Source: Rhizobium phaseoli
GTDB taxonomy: Bacteria > Pseudomonadota > Alphaproteobacteria > Rhizobiales > Rhizobiaceae
Direction: 5' to 3'
Length of the DNA stretch: 64,000 nucleotides
Assembly (NCBI RefSeq): GCF_003985125.1
Contig: NZ_ML133567.1
Location: forward strand, 248,001-312,000
In this document: one piece after another, positions 50,134-58,667 of the stretch
Layout: every line of letters begins with the position of its first letter
Numbering within the stretch: position 1 is the stretch's first letter
The notes under the pieces: model-generated
What the model was told of the DNA's origin: nothing
What the model saw: the letters and a program-made list of their open reading frames with translations, nothing else
The model's database searches: none
Made by a program: the position numbers and the translations under genes

Positions 50134-50706
50134 ATGACGACTCAGCAGAAAAAACCTTCTACAGCACGTCACGGCTTCAAGACCGGTGAATCGATCGTCT
50201 ACCCCGCTCACGGCGTCGGTACCATCACCGCTATTGAAGAGCAAGAAGTTGCCGGCATGAAGCTCGAACTTTTCGTTATCGATTTCGAGAAGGACAAGAT
50301 GCGTCTGAAGGTTCCGGTCGCGAAGGCGATGAGCATCGGCATGCGCAAGCTTTCGGAAACGGATTTCGTCGATCGTGCATTGAAGGTTGTGCAGGGCAAG
50401 GCGCGCGTCAAGCGCACCATGTGGTCCCGCCGCGCCCAGGAATATGATGCCAAGATCAATTCCGGCGATCTCATTTCCATCGCTGAAGTCGTGCGTGATC
50501 TTTATCGTGCGGAGAACCAGCCCGAGCAGTCCTATTCCGAGCGCCAGCTCTACGAGGCCGCGCTCGACCGCATGGCGCGCGAAATCGCCGCTGTCAACAA
50601 GATGTCGGAAACCGAGGCTGTCCGCCTCGTCGAGACCAACCTCAACAAGGGCCCGAAGCGCGGCAAGGCCATCGAGGAAGACGATTCGCAGGACGAAGCC
50701 GCATAA
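50134..50706 (+). CDS. CarD/CdnL-family transcription regulator
   Basis: The 190-aa protein has the RNA-polymerase-interacting domain at residues about 10-70 (FKTGESIVYPAHGVGTITAI) and a helical DNA-binding C-terminal domain. CarD-type proteins bind the RNAP beta subunit and stabilise open complexes at rRNA and other promoters. The C-terminal tail is acidic (AIEEDDSQDEAA). The ATG at 50134 gives the usual MTTQQKKP start; AGGGAG lies 12-17 nt upstream. Confidence 0.93.
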   Translation: MTTQQKKPSTARHGFKTGESIVYPAHGVGTITAIEEQEVAGMKLELFVIDFEKDKMRLKVPVAKAMSIGMRKLSETDFVDRALKVVQGKARVKRTMWSRRAQEYDAKINSGDLISIAEVVRDLYRAENQPEQSYSERQLYEAALDRMAREIAAVNKMSETEAVRLVETNLNKGPKRGKAIEEDDSQDEAA

Positions 50707-50727
50707 AGGCGGTTAGTTTTTCCTGTG

Positions 50728-50759
50728 AAAAAACCCGGCCTTCGTGCCGGGTTTTTTAT
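50728..50759 (+). terminator. Terminator of the carD gene
   Basis: AAAAAACCCGGC and GCCGGGTTTTTT pair over 12 bp around CTTCGT, with a T-run of six. It works on both strands. Confidence 0.92.
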
Positions 50760-50760
50760 T

Positions 50761-50785
50761 GGAACTTTTTCCCGACTGCCGCGTT
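50761..50785 (+). promoter_or_regulatory. EcfG/RpoE-type promoter for rpoH2
   Basis: GGAAC (50761-50765), a 16-nt spacer and CGTT (50782-50785) match exactly the EcfG-family consensus GGAAC-N16/17-CGTT. It sits immediately after the carD terminator and 300 nt before the rpoH2 start. In R. etli, rpoH2 is known to depend on an EcfG-type sigma (RpoE4), which fits. Confidence 0.75.
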
Positions 50786-50871
50786 TATCACACGTAATTG
50801 CGGACTGCTCGTCGAGCCGCTGGCTCGTCGGGCTCACCGCTATTCCGTCAATGTTCGGTGAGGAGCGGATC

Positions 50872-50943
50872 ATGCCTTTTCAATATTGCCCGTTCGGCAA
50901 CATGAAGAAACAGGTCCAACCCGGCCGTCTTAGCGGCTCATGA
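50872..50943 (+). CDS. Possible 23-aa leader peptide in the rpoH2 leader
   Basis: GAGGAG lies 7 nt before an ATG that opens a 23-codon frame: MPFQYCPFGNMKKQVQPGRL plus three residues. It is inside the predicted rpoH2 leader and ends 10 nt before a strong hairpin. It could be a regulatory upstream ORF. The evidence is only the SD and position. Confidence 0.3.
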   Translation: MPFQYCPFGNMKKQVQPGRLSGS

Positions 50944-50953
50944 TGAAAATTAG

Positions 50954-50985
50954 GGCCTCCCCCTGAAAAGTCCAGGGGTGAGGCC
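50954..50985 (+). promoter_or_regulatory. Stable hairpin in the rpoH2 leader
   Basis: GGCCTCCCCCTG pairs with CAGGGGTGAGGCC over 12 bp with a single bulged T and a 7-nt loop (AAAAGTC). No T-run follows, so it is not a terminator. It lies 100 nt before the rpoH2 start and may affect message stability or translation. Confidence 0.55.
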
Positions 50986-51084
50986 TTCATGCATTCGGAA
51001 CCCCATTCAATCCGGACAGCGATGTTCCGGAAGGTGAGTTTTATTGTTCATTTTGAGGGCGAAGGCCTGTTTAGGGAGATCGAA

Positions 51085-51948
51085 ATGAAGAACATGTCTG
51101 CAGATCGGCGCATGATCAAAATCGCGATGGCCGCCCCCTATCTCGCCCGCCAGGAAGAGCACGATCTCGCCACTCGCTGGAAGGATCACGACGATCGCGG
51201 TGCGCGCAACCAGATCGCCATGGCGCATATGCGCTTGGTGATCTCCATGGCCGGTAAGTTCCGCAATTTCGGCCTGCCGATGAGCGACCTCGTGCAGGAG
51301 GGTTATGTCGGCCTGCTGGAGGCGGCCGCGCGTTTCGAACCGGAACGCGACGTGCGCTTTTCGACCTATGCCAGCTGGTGGATCCGGGCGTCGATCCAGG
51401 ACTATATCCTGCGCAACTGGTCGATCGTGCGCGGCGGCACGAGTTCGGCGCAGAAGGCGCTGTTCTTCAATCTGCGCCGACTGCGCGCCAAGCTCGCCAA
51501 GGGCGACACGCAACTGACGCTGCAATCCATTCATCAGGAAATCGCCGCCGCCCTTGGCGTCAGCCTTGCCGACGTTCAGACCATGGATGCCAGGCTTTCC
51601 GGCAACGATGCTTCGCTGCAGGCGCCTTCCGTCTCCGGCGACGCCGAGAGCGCGGAGAAGATGGATTTTCTCGTCAGCGACGATCCTCTCCCCGACGAGC
51701 AGGTTTCCAACATGATCGACGGCGAGCGCCGCCGCATCTGGCTCGCCTCGGCGCTGAAACATCTCAATGAACGTGAAATGAAAATCATCAGCGCCCGCCG
51801 CCTCGCCGAAGACGGCGCCACGCTCGAAGAACTCGGCGCCGATCTCGGCATTTCCAAGGAGCGCGTGCGCCAGATCGAAAGCCGGGCGATGGAAAAACTT
51901 CGCACGGCGCTGGTCAGCGCCGACCCGCATATGGCGGCCTACGCTTGA
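51085..51948 (+). CDS. rpoH2: RNA polymerase sigma-32-type factor RpoH2
   Basis: The 287-aa sigma factor has region 2 (MAHMRLVISMAGKFRNFGLP, DLVQEGYVGLLEAAARFEPE, FSTYASWWIRASIQDYILRN), the RpoH box (QKALFFNLRRLRAKL) and region 4 (SKERVRQIESRAMEKLR). The RpoH box identifies the heat-shock class. This length and sequence, with GGTSSAQKAL, fit the second rhizobial paralogue RpoH2, tied to oxidative and osmotic stress. AGGGAGA precedes the ATG at 51085. A terminator follows. Confidence 0.9.
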   Translation: MKNMSADRRMIKIAMAAPYLARQEEHDLATRWKDHDDRGARNQIAMAHMRLVISMAGKFRNFGLPMSDLVQEGYVGLLEAAARFEPERDVRFSTYASWWIRASIQDYILRNWSIVRGGTSSAQKALFFNLRRLRAKLAKGDTQLTLQSIHQEIAAALGVSLADVQTMDARLSGNDASLQAPSVSGDAESAEKMDFLVSDDPLPDEQVSNMIDGERRRIWLASALKHLNEREMKIISARRLAEDGATLEELGADLGISKERVRQIESRAMEKLRTALVSADPHMAAYA

Positions 51949-51975
51949 AACTTTCCCCTCCAGCAGCACTGACTG

Positions 51976-52000
51976 GCCCGGCGTGAGCCGGGCTTTTTTT
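51976..52000 (+). terminator. Terminator of rpoH2
   Basis: GCCCGGC and GCCGGGC form a 7-bp stem around GTGA followed by seven T residues. It ends at the stop codon of the convergent protease gene. Confidence 0.9.
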
Positions 52001-53543
52001 ACTCGGCAATGATCTTGACGCGATCGCCGGGCGAAACGGCCGCGCCCATCGGCAGGGCATTGATGAGCTTGAAGAGATCGAGCTTGCGGTCGGTGCCCAT
52101 CATGCGGGCGGCAAGCGTCGAGATGTTCTCGCCCGGCCGCACCGTGACAACGCGGATGCGCAACGGCTTCAGCGAGGCGGCTTCCGCCGGGGTCATGCGC
52201 CGGAAACTCGCGCGCAGAACATCGGCCGTCGGCTCAAGGGCGTCGCTGCCCTTCGGCACCGCGGTCAAGAAACGGAAGATCTGCGCATTGTTGCGGATCA
52301 CGGTGACATCGAAATCCCAGCGGTCGGCGCTTGCGCGCGCGGTAGCAGCTTCCATGCCATTGACGGTAATCTGCTGGATGGTCGACGGATCGAGACCGGT
52401 CACCCAGCCGCTGGAGATATAATTGGTGAGGCTCTGGTTCTGGTTGTCGGCGACGCCATCGAAGCGCACGGCGATGTCGTTCGGGCCGGTGGCCATCACC
52501 GCCTCGACCTTGTTGTCGATATGGAAGTCCGGCGGCACGTCGAAGCGGATGCCGAGACCGCCATGCAGGAAGGTCTGGCCGCGCACAAAGCCTTCCTCCG
52601 GGCTGTCGCCGTAGAGCAGACCGTCTATGCCGTCGAGATAATAATCGCGGCCCTTGTCGCCGACCGAACCTTCCTGGCCGAAGGCCCGCGCATGGGTGCG
52701 GGCGAGATCGATGCGCTGGGCGGAATTCGGGTGGCTCGAAAGGAAGTCGAGGCTCTGGTCGGCTTCCGGATCGACCGACATGAAGCGGCTGTACGCCGCC
52801 ATGGAATCGAGGAAGCGGGCGGCGGCATAGGGATCGTAACCTGCTTCGCCGAGCATGCGCACGCCGATGACATCAGCCTGCAGCTCCTGCTGGCGGGAGA
52901 AGGCTGCGAGCCGCAGCTTGCCGCGGGCCAGAGCCTGTTTGCCGGCGATATCGCTGGAGAGCACTTCGGCGACGACGCGGCTGGCGATGACCTCCGCCTC
53001 TTCGCGCTTCTGCCGCTCGATGCCGTGGTTCGCCGTCACGTGGCCCATTTCGTGCGATAGCACGGCGGCGACCTCCGAGGCGTCGTTGGCAAGGGCGAGC
53101 AGGCCGCGGGTGACGTAGAGGTAACCGCCCGGCAGTGCAAAGGCGTTGATGGCCGGCGAATTCAGGATGGTGATGCGGTAGGACTGGCTCGGATTTTCCG
53201 ACACTGCCGTCAGCGCGCCGGCGATGCGAGCGACGAGACGCTCGGTCTTGGCATCTTTGTATTCACCGCCGTAGCTTGCCACGATGCGTGGATGTTCGCG
53301 GGCGCCCATCGCCGCACGCGGGTCGTTCTTCTGCACCTCGTCGACGATCTGCGGATTGGAAGACGGCGAGATGCTCGGCTGATAGGATTGTTCGATCAGC
53401 GATTGACATCCGTTCAGCGCCATTGCGATGGCTGAAAGCAGCATGAGGCGACGCGCGAAACGGCGCGGCGCGGAGATGGCATCACTGGAAAGCGCGGGCG
53501 ATTTCCACGTCGTCAAGCTGTCCAGTCTGGTTCTCCGCATCAT
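51999..53543 (-). CDS. M48-family zinc metalloprotease lipoprotein with LysM-like C-terminus
   Basis: The 514-aa protein has a basic N-terminus and a lipoprotein signal (LMLLSAIAMALNGC). The peptidase M48 domain follows, with LSHEMGHVTANHG (HExxH) and the third ligand in QELQADVIGVRML, and a DFLSSHPNSAQRI motif after it. This matches BepA/YfgC-like periplasmic proteases that check outer-membrane protein assembly. The C-terminal 60 residues (VVTVRPGENISTLAARM, then NALPMGAAVSPGDRVKII) look like a LysM peptidoglycan-binding module. The start at 53543 keeps the signal; upstream codons are unlikely. Confidence 0.88.
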   Translation of the reverse strand: MMRRTRLDSLTTWKSPALSSDAISAPRRFARRLMLLSAIAMALNGCQSLIEQSYQPSISPSSNPQIVDEVQKNDPRAAMGAREHPRIVASYGGEYKDAKTERLVARIAGALTAVSENPSQSYRITILNSPAINAFALPGGYLYVTRGLLALANDASEVAAVLSHEMGHVTANHGIERQKREEAEVIASRVVAEVLSSDIAGKQALARGKLRLAAFSRQQELQADVIGVRMLGEAGYDPYAAARFLDSMAAYSRFMSVDPEADQSLDFLSSHPNSAQRIDLARTHARAFGQEGSVGDKGRDYYLDGIDGLLYGDSPEEGFVRGQTFLHGGLGIRFDVPPDFHIDNKVEAVMATGPNDIAVRFDGVADNQNQSLTNYISSGWVTGLDPSTIQQITVNGMEAATARASADRWDFDVTVIRNNAQIFRFLTAVPKGSDALEPTADVLRASFRRMTPAEAASLKPLRIRVVTVRPGENISTLAARMMGTDRKLDLFKLINALPMGAAVSPGDRVKIIAE

Positions 53544-53931
53544 GTCGCTGCTTTGCCGGTTTGCCGCAGATCGGGACCGGCCTTGGCAAGGGGAACTTAA
53601 CAGGTGCGCACCCCTGATCTCGCGCTGCACACTAGGCCGATACAAGTCGTTGCTGTAGCTGATTTCCGCATCGGTTGCATAGCGAGACTCTGTTTAAATG
53701 TGGCGCCGTTGCATTTTGGCAATGCCTCAGTCGTTGAGGCCTCCCTTCGCTCGGATGAAATTATGGCGAAAGTTCCGTCACGCGGCGCAGATTTGCCGGC
53801 GGCGCGGAAAAAGAACGGAGTGATTGAGGCAATCCCTGCAGAAGCAGCAACAACAGGCGAAAATCGCAACTGTTGATCGTGGTTCTGTGCATGGAGCGCC
53901 TGATGCGACGCATTCCAATTTTACGATCAGG
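53544..53931. other. 388-bp intergenic stretch, no supported gene
   Basis: A 37-codon plus-strand frame at 53763-53876 has no clear SD, and I do not count it as a gene. The stretch probably contains the protease promoter (minus strand) near 53550-53650. Nothing else stands out. Confidence 0.4.
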
Positions 53932-55467
53932 TTATTCCGCCGCTTCCGCCGCGGCTTGCAGTTGCTTCGCCTCGCCGGCGCGCGGCAGTTGTACCGGCTT
54001 CAGCATCACGGCGGCGGCAAGGCCGATCAGGGCAATGGCGCAGGAGGTCATGAACAGCGACGCGAAGGCGGCGGCGTAGATATCCGCGACGGCCTGGCGG
54101 CTGGCTTCGGGAAGGGCGGCCATCATCTTCGGCGTCAGCTGTTCGATGTCGGCAACACCGGCAATGGGAACGCCGGACTTGCCGAGACCGGAAGCGATGA
54201 TGGCGCCGTAAATGGAGATGGCGATCGAGGCGCCGCCCATGCGCGAGAGCGTCACCGAACCGGTCGCGGCGCCGACGTCGCGGGCCGGTGCGGCATTCTG
54301 CACGCCGATAACGGGAACCTGCTGGGCAAGGCCGATGCCGATTCCGTGCAGCAGCATGATCGCGCCGATGAAGGCAATCGGCGTTCCGGCCTGGACCTGC
54401 GACATCAGCGCGAAGGCGACGGCGCTGCAGGTGAGGCTTGCGATGGCGAAGGGTTTGTAGCGTCCCGTCCTGGAGATGATGCGGCCTGCCGACAGCGATC
54501 CGCAGACGAGACCGCCTGTGAGGAGGATGAAGAAAAGGCCGGCGGCGGATGGCGAAAGACCCGTCGTCGTCTGCAGGAAGAGGGCGAAGTAATTGACCAT
54601 GCCGATGGCAATGGCGCCGCCCATGATCGAGATGATCAGGAGAAGGCTGAAGGTCGAATTGCGGAAGAGCTGCAGCGGCACGATCGGCTCGGGTGCGCGG
54701 CGTTCGACGAAAACCCAGGCGACGGCGCAAACCACGCCGAAGGCGACGACGCCGATACTCTCAGGCGAAATCAATGCGCCGAACAATTCGCTGCTATCGG
54801 TGGCAAGCACGACGCTCGTCGTCGTCAGCGCAAGCAGCAGCGCGCCGGCATAATCGATCTTGGGACGGCGATGCGGTTTGCGGTAGGGCAGCATGAAGGC
54901 CAGGCCCGTCAGCGCGATGAAGCCGATCGGCACGTTGACGAGGAAGATCGAGCGCCAGCCGAAGAGGTCGCTCATCGTGCCGCCGAGCACCGGACCGATC
55001 GCGCCCGACGCCATCAGCACGAGGCTGGAATAGCTTTGATAGCGCGCCCGCTCGCGCGGCTCGAACAGATCGGCGTTGACGGCAAAGATCGATACCATGA
55101 TGCCGCCGCCGCCGAGGCCCTGCAGCACGCGGGCAGCAATCAGCGTATCCATCGAGACGGCAAGGCCGCAGACTGCAGAGCCGACGGTGAAGATTGCGAT
55201 CGCCGTCATCATCACATATTTGCGGCCGAAGAGATCGCCGAGCTTGCCATAGACGGGCATGACGGCGCTGAGCGCCAGAAGATAGGCCGAGCCGATCCAG
55301 CCGAACCGTTCGAGATGCCCGAATTCGCCGACAATCGTCGGCAGCGCCGTGGAGACGATCTGATTATCAAGCGTCGCCATGAACATGGCGGTCATCAGAA
55401 AGAAGAAGAGGATAAGCCGGCGACGAGGATCCGTCACGAGCGGCGCAGGCGCGAGTTGCATGTCCAT
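53932..55467 (-). CDS. MFS multidrug efflux transporter (DHA2, 14-helix type)
   Basis: The 511-aa protein has about 14 helices and the DHA2 motifs: MATLDNQIVSTALPTIVGEF in helix 1, GKLGDLFGRKYVM loop 2-3, and RVLQGLGGGGIM. It should export drugs or toxic compounds in exchange for protons. I set the start at 55467 (MDMQLAPAP). The upstream ATGs at 55512 and 55506 lie inside the palindromic operator shared with marR, so translation from there is less likely. It is divergent from a MarR regulator, the classic pump/repressor pair. Confidence 0.88.
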   Translation of the reverse strand: MDMQLAPAPLVTDPRRRLILFFFLMTAMFMATLDNQIVSTALPTIVGEFGHLERFGWIGSAYLLALSAVMPVYGKLGDLFGRKYVMMTAIAIFTVGSAVCGLAVSMDTLIAARVLQGLGGGGIMVSIFAVNADLFEPRERARYQSYSSLVLMASGAIGPVLGGTMSDLFGWRSIFLVNVPIGFIALTGLAFMLPYRKPHRRPKIDYAGALLLALTTTSVVLATDSSELFGALISPESIGVVAFGVVCAVAWVFVERRAPEPIVPLQLFRNSTFSLLLIISIMGGAIAIGMVNYFALFLQTTTGLSPSAAGLFFILLTGGLVCGSLSAGRIISRTGRYKPFAIASLTCSAVAFALMSQVQAGTPIAFIGAIMLLHGIGIGLAQQVPVIGVQNAAPARDVGAATGSVTLSRMGGASIAISIYGAIIASGLGKSGVPIAGVADIEQLTPKMMAALPEASRQAVADIYAAAFASLFMTSCAIALIGLAAAVMLKPVQLPRAGEAKQLQAAAEAAE

Positions 55468-55497
55468 GAGGCGTATTTCCGGGTTCGTGCGAATTTT

Positions 55498-55546
55498 ATG
55501 TGCCATCAGCATGTAATTGTCAATGGCACATGAATGCCATCGGCAT
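55498..55546. promoter_or_regulatory. MarR-type operator region between pump and regulator
   Basis: ATGTGCCAT (55498-55506) and its exact complement ATGGCACAT (55523-55531) form an inverted repeat with a 16-bp spacer. A second palindrome, ATGCCATCGGCAT, lies at 55534-55546. TGCCATCAGCAT (55501-55512) repeats directly as TGCCATCGGCAT (55535-55546). These sites lie between the divergent starts, as expected for a MarR repressor site. Confidence 0.65.
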
Positions 55547-55582
55547 ATTCAATTTTCGCGACGGCTCTGTTATGATTCCGTG

Positions 55583-56107
55583 ATGAATGAAACTCTGACC
55601 AAGATCCTGTCCACCAGCCCGACCGATCCGGACGCGAACCTGCCTCGCATTGGCCGGAGCATGGCGCGCATGCGTTTGATGACCGGTCGGCGGCTGATCG
55701 GCCGGTTGGCAATCCAGAGTGCGGCGCCGGATCTTGAACTTTCTCATCTCGACGTGCTGGACGCCGTGCGGCGGGCCGAGCCAGCCGGCGAGGTGACTGT
55801 CGGCACGATAGCCGAGATGCTGCGCATCGATCCGTCACGCGCCAGCCGGGTCGTGGCCGAGATGGTCGGGCGCAACGTGCTGCGCCGCGAGGCCTCGCAG
55901 GCCGATGCGCGGCGGATCGTCGTCGTCATCACCGACGCCGGCCAAGCCTTGCTTGCCGATATCCACGCGCAGAAACTTGCGATCATCTCGGAGATCGTCT
56001 CCGACTGGCCAGGTGAGGATATCGAGCGTTTCGCGACCCTGTTCGAACGCTTCATCGGTGGCTACGAAGCGATCTTCCTGTCGCGCGACAAAGATACGCC
56101 CGGTTGA
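55583..56107 (+). CDS. MarR-family transcriptional regulator
   Basis: The 174-aa protein has a MarR winged HTH at about 55-125 (LELSHLDVLDAVRRA, then TVGTIAEMLRIDPSRASRVVAEMV and the wing RREASQADARRIVVVITDAG). It is divergent from the DHA2 pump gene, with an inverted repeat between them, so it probably represses the pump and itself until a toxic ligand binds. The start at 55583 begins MNETLTKIL; further upstream codons run into the operator. Confidence 0.9.
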   Translation: MNETLTKILSTSPTDPDANLPRIGRSMARMRLMTGRRLIGRLAIQSAAPDLELSHLDVLDAVRRAEPAGEVTVGTIAEMLRIDPSRASRVVAEMVGRNVLRREASQADARRIVVVITDAGQALLADIHAQKLAIISEIVSDWPGEDIERFATLFERFIGGYEAIFLSRDKDTPG

Positions 56108-56176
56108 GGCGAAGGCCGCCGATCCGCCGGCGCGCCCCTTCCCCTCGCCCCCCCGTTTGCGCTAAGGGCAATGCCC

Positions 56177-56827
56177 ATGAGCCAATCCACTTTCACCATT
56201 CTGCTCGGCGGCGAACTCAGCCTGACGGAGCGCCTGCGCCAGGCGATCGGCGGCAGCCGCTTCATCGCAGCCGATGGCGGCATGCGGCATGCGGCGGCGC
56301 TCGGCGTGACGCCCGAGCTCTGGGTCGGCGATTTCGATTCGACGCCGGCCGATCTCGACGGGGCGTTTCCCAATGTGCCGAGACAGCCCTACCCGGCGGC
56401 AAAGGCGGCAACGGACGGCGAAATCGCCGTAGCGGAAGCGATCGCCCGCGGCGCGCGGCGGCTGATCCTCGCCGGCGCGCTCGGCGGCGAACGCTCCGAC
56501 CACGCCCTTCAGCATCTGCTGTCGGCTGTCGGCCTGGCGGAAGCGGGTTTCGATGTGCTGCTGACTTCGGGCAAAGAGGAAGCGGTACCGCTGATATCAG
56601 GCACCATCGAACTCGATCTTCCCAAAGGCAGCCTGTTTTCCGTGCCGGGGCTCGGCCCGCTGACCGGCCTTTCGATTGAGAATGCGCGTTATCCGCTCAC
56701 AGATTTCCACCTGCCCTTCGGCTCGTCGCGCACCATTTCCAACGTGGCGGAAGGCAAGGTTCGTTTTTCGCTCGGCAGCGGCCGGGCGATCGTGCTTGCC
56801 CGACCTTATGATCTTTCCGGAGTCTGA
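56177..56827 (+). CDS. Thiamine diphosphokinase
   Basis: The 216-aa protein fits the TPK family. IAADGGMRHAAALGVTPELWVGDFDST is the N-terminal signature (shown in parts: IAADGG, WVGDFDS), followed by AATDGEIAVAEAI and GALGGERSDHALQHL. A TPK-B1-like beta domain (residues about 135-216, with NARYPLTDFHLPFGSSRTIS) follows. It pyrophosphorylates thiamine to ThDP. The ATG at 56177 is preferred over 56171 because AAGGG is 8 nt away instead of 2. No other thiamine genes are nearby. Confidence 0.88.
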   Translation: MSQSTFTILLGGELSLTERLRQAIGGSRFIAADGGMRHAAALGVTPELWVGDFDSTPADLDGAFPNVPRQPYPAAKAATDGEIAVAEAIARGARRLILAGALGGERSDHALQHLLSAVGLAEAGFDVLLTSGKEEAVPLISGTIELDLPKGSLFSVPGLGPLTGLSIENARYPLTDFHLPFGSSRTISNVAEGKVRFSLGSGRAIVLARPYDLSGV

Positions 56828-56830
56828 TTT

Positions 56831-58651
56831 TTGGCCCCTCCCATTCTGAAACTCGACGATATCTTCCTGAGCTTCGGCGGCGCGCCGCTTCTGGCGGGTG
56901 CTTCGCTGCAGGTCGAGCCCGGGGACAAGATCTGTCTCGTCGGCCGCAACGGCTCGGGAAAATCGACGCTGCTGAAGATTGCTGCCGACTTGGTCGAAGC
57001 GCAGTCGGGCGAGATCTTCCGCCATCCCTCGTCGACGGTGCGTTATCTCGAACAGGCGCCGGATTTTGCCGGCTTCAGCACGGTGCAGGCCTATGCGGAA
57101 GCCGGGCTCGGGCCGGGTGACGATCCCTATCGCGTCACCTATCTGCTGTCGCATCTCGGACTGACCGGCGAGGAAGATCCGAGCACTCTTTCCGGCGGCG
57201 AATCACGCCGGGCCGCCCTCGCCCGCGTGCTGGCGCCCGAGCCCGATATTCTCCTGCTCGACGAGCCGACCAACCATCTCGATCTGCCGACGATCGAATG
57301 GCTGGAAGGTGAGTTGCAGAAGACGCGCAGCGCCCTGGTGCTGATCTCGCACGACCGGCGTTTCCTGGAAAAGGTTTCGACCGCAACCGTCTGGCTCGAC
57401 CGCGGCACCTCGCGCCGGCTCGACAGGGGATTTGCGCATTTCGAGGCTTGGCGCGACCAGGTGCTGGAGGCCGAGGAGTTGGAACAGCACAAGCTCGGCA
57501 AGGCGATCGAGCGCGAGGAGCATTGGCTGCGCTACGGCGTCACAGCGCGGCGCAAGCGCAACATGCGCCGCCTCGGTGAACTGCAGACGATGCGTTCGCA
57601 ATATCGCGGCCACAAGGGCCCTCAGGGCACGGTGCAGGCGTCGGTCTCAGACGCGCAGGAATCCGGCAAGCTGGTGATCGAGGCCGACAAGATCACCAAG
57701 AGTTTCGGCGAGCGCGCCATCGTCACGCCCTTCTCGATCCGCGTGCATCGCGGCGATTGCATTGGCTTGGTCGGACCGAACGGCGCCGGCAAGACGACGT
57801 TGTTGAAAATGCTGACTGGACAGCTTTCCCCGGATAGCGGCACGATAAAGCTCGGCACCAATCTGGAAATTGCGACACTCGACCAAAAGCGCGAGGATCT
57901 CGATCCGGAGGATACGCTTGCGAACTACCTGACGGACGGCCGCGGCGAAAACCTGATCGTCAACGGCGAGCAGCGGCATGTCACCGGCTACATGAAAGAG
58001 TTCCTGTTTCAGCCGGAACAGGCGCGGACGCCGATCAAGAGCCTCTCCGGCGGTGAGCGCGCCCGGCTGATGCTGGCCCGTATCCTGTCGCGACCGGCGA
58101 ACCTTCTGATCCTCGATGAGCCGACCAACGATCTCGATATCGAGACACTCGACCTCTTGCAGGAAATCGTCGCCGGCTTCCCCGGCACCGTCATTCTCGT
58201 CAGCCACGACCGCGATTTCCTCGACCGCACCGTGACCTCGACGATCGCACCCGCCGTGCCGGATGCGCCAGACGGCCGCTGGATCGAATATGCCGGCGGC
58301 TATTCGGACATGCTTGCCCAGCGCAAGGGCGCGCTGGAAGAGCGCAAGAAGGCCGATAAGGCGGCGGAGAAGCCGAAGGCGCAGGAGACGGCGCCGGCCG
58401 CGGGAAGCTCGAAGGGCAAGCTCTCCTTCAAGCAGAAATTCGCGCTCGAAAACCTGCCGAAGGAGATGGCGAAAGCCGAAGCCGAGATCGCCAAGCGCGA
58501 ACAGGTGATGGCCGATCCCAATCTCTTCGCGCGTGATCCGGCTGCTTTCAATCGCCTTGCGGCCGAGATGGAGAAACTGCGTGCCGGCCTGACTGCCATG
58601 GAAGAGGAGTGGCTGGAGCTCGAAATGCTGCGGGAAGAGCTGGAGGGCTGA
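56831..58651 (+). CDS. ABC-F family ATPase (Uup-like)
   Basis: The 606-aa soluble protein has two ABC domains. Domain 1 has GRNGSGKST, LSGGESRRAALAR and LLLDEPTNHLDLPT. Domain 2 has GPNGAGKTT, LSGGERARLMLAR and LILDEPTNDLDIET. A linker lies between them and a Lys/Glu-rich C-terminal coiled coil (about 520-606). There are no membrane segments. Uup/ABC-F proteins bind ribosomes or branched DNA and influence translation. The TTG start at 56831 lies 3 nt after the TPK stop, so the genes are probably coupled. Confidence 0.9.
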   Translation: MAPPILKLDDIFLSFGGAPLLAGASLQVEPGDKICLVGRNGSGKSTLLKIAADLVEAQSGEIFRHPSSTVRYLEQAPDFAGFSTVQAYAEAGLGPGDDPYRVTYLLSHLGLTGEEDPSTLSGGESRRAALARVLAPEPDILLLDEPTNHLDLPTIEWLEGELQKTRSALVLISHDRRFLEKVSTATVWLDRGTSRRLDRGFAHFEAWRDQVLEAEELEQHKLGKAIEREEHWLRYGVTARRKRNMRRLGELQTMRSQYRGHKGPQGTVQASVSDAQESGKLVIEADKITKSFGERAIVTPFSIRVHRGDCIGLVGPNGAGKTTLLKMLTGQLSPDSGTIKLGTNLEIATLDQKREDLDPEDTLANYLTDGRGENLIVNGEQRHVTGYMKEFLFQPEQARTPIKSLSGGERARLMLARILSRPANLLILDEPTNDLDIETLDLLQEIVAGFPGTVILVSHDRDFLDRTVTSTIAPAVPDAPDGRWIEYAGGYSDMLAQRKGALEERKKADKAAEKPKAQETAPAAGSSKGKLSFKQKFALENLPKEMAKAEAEIAKREQVMADPNLFARDPAAFNRLAAEMEKLRAGLTAMEEEWLELEMLREELEG

Positions 58652-58667
58652 GTTTCACAACTCAGCC
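58646..58667. terminator. Hairpin spanning two convergent stop codons
   Basis: GGCTGAGTT and AACTCAGCC form a 9-bp perfect stem around TCAC. The arms contain the stop codon of the ABC-F gene (58649-58651) and that of the convergent ABC gene (58662-58664). No T-run is present, so termination strength is unclear. Confidence 0.6.

Noticed and set aside
53763..53876. 37-codon plus-strand frame between protease and pump genes
   Set aside because: No convincing SD, no homology I can recognise and no hydrophobic segment.
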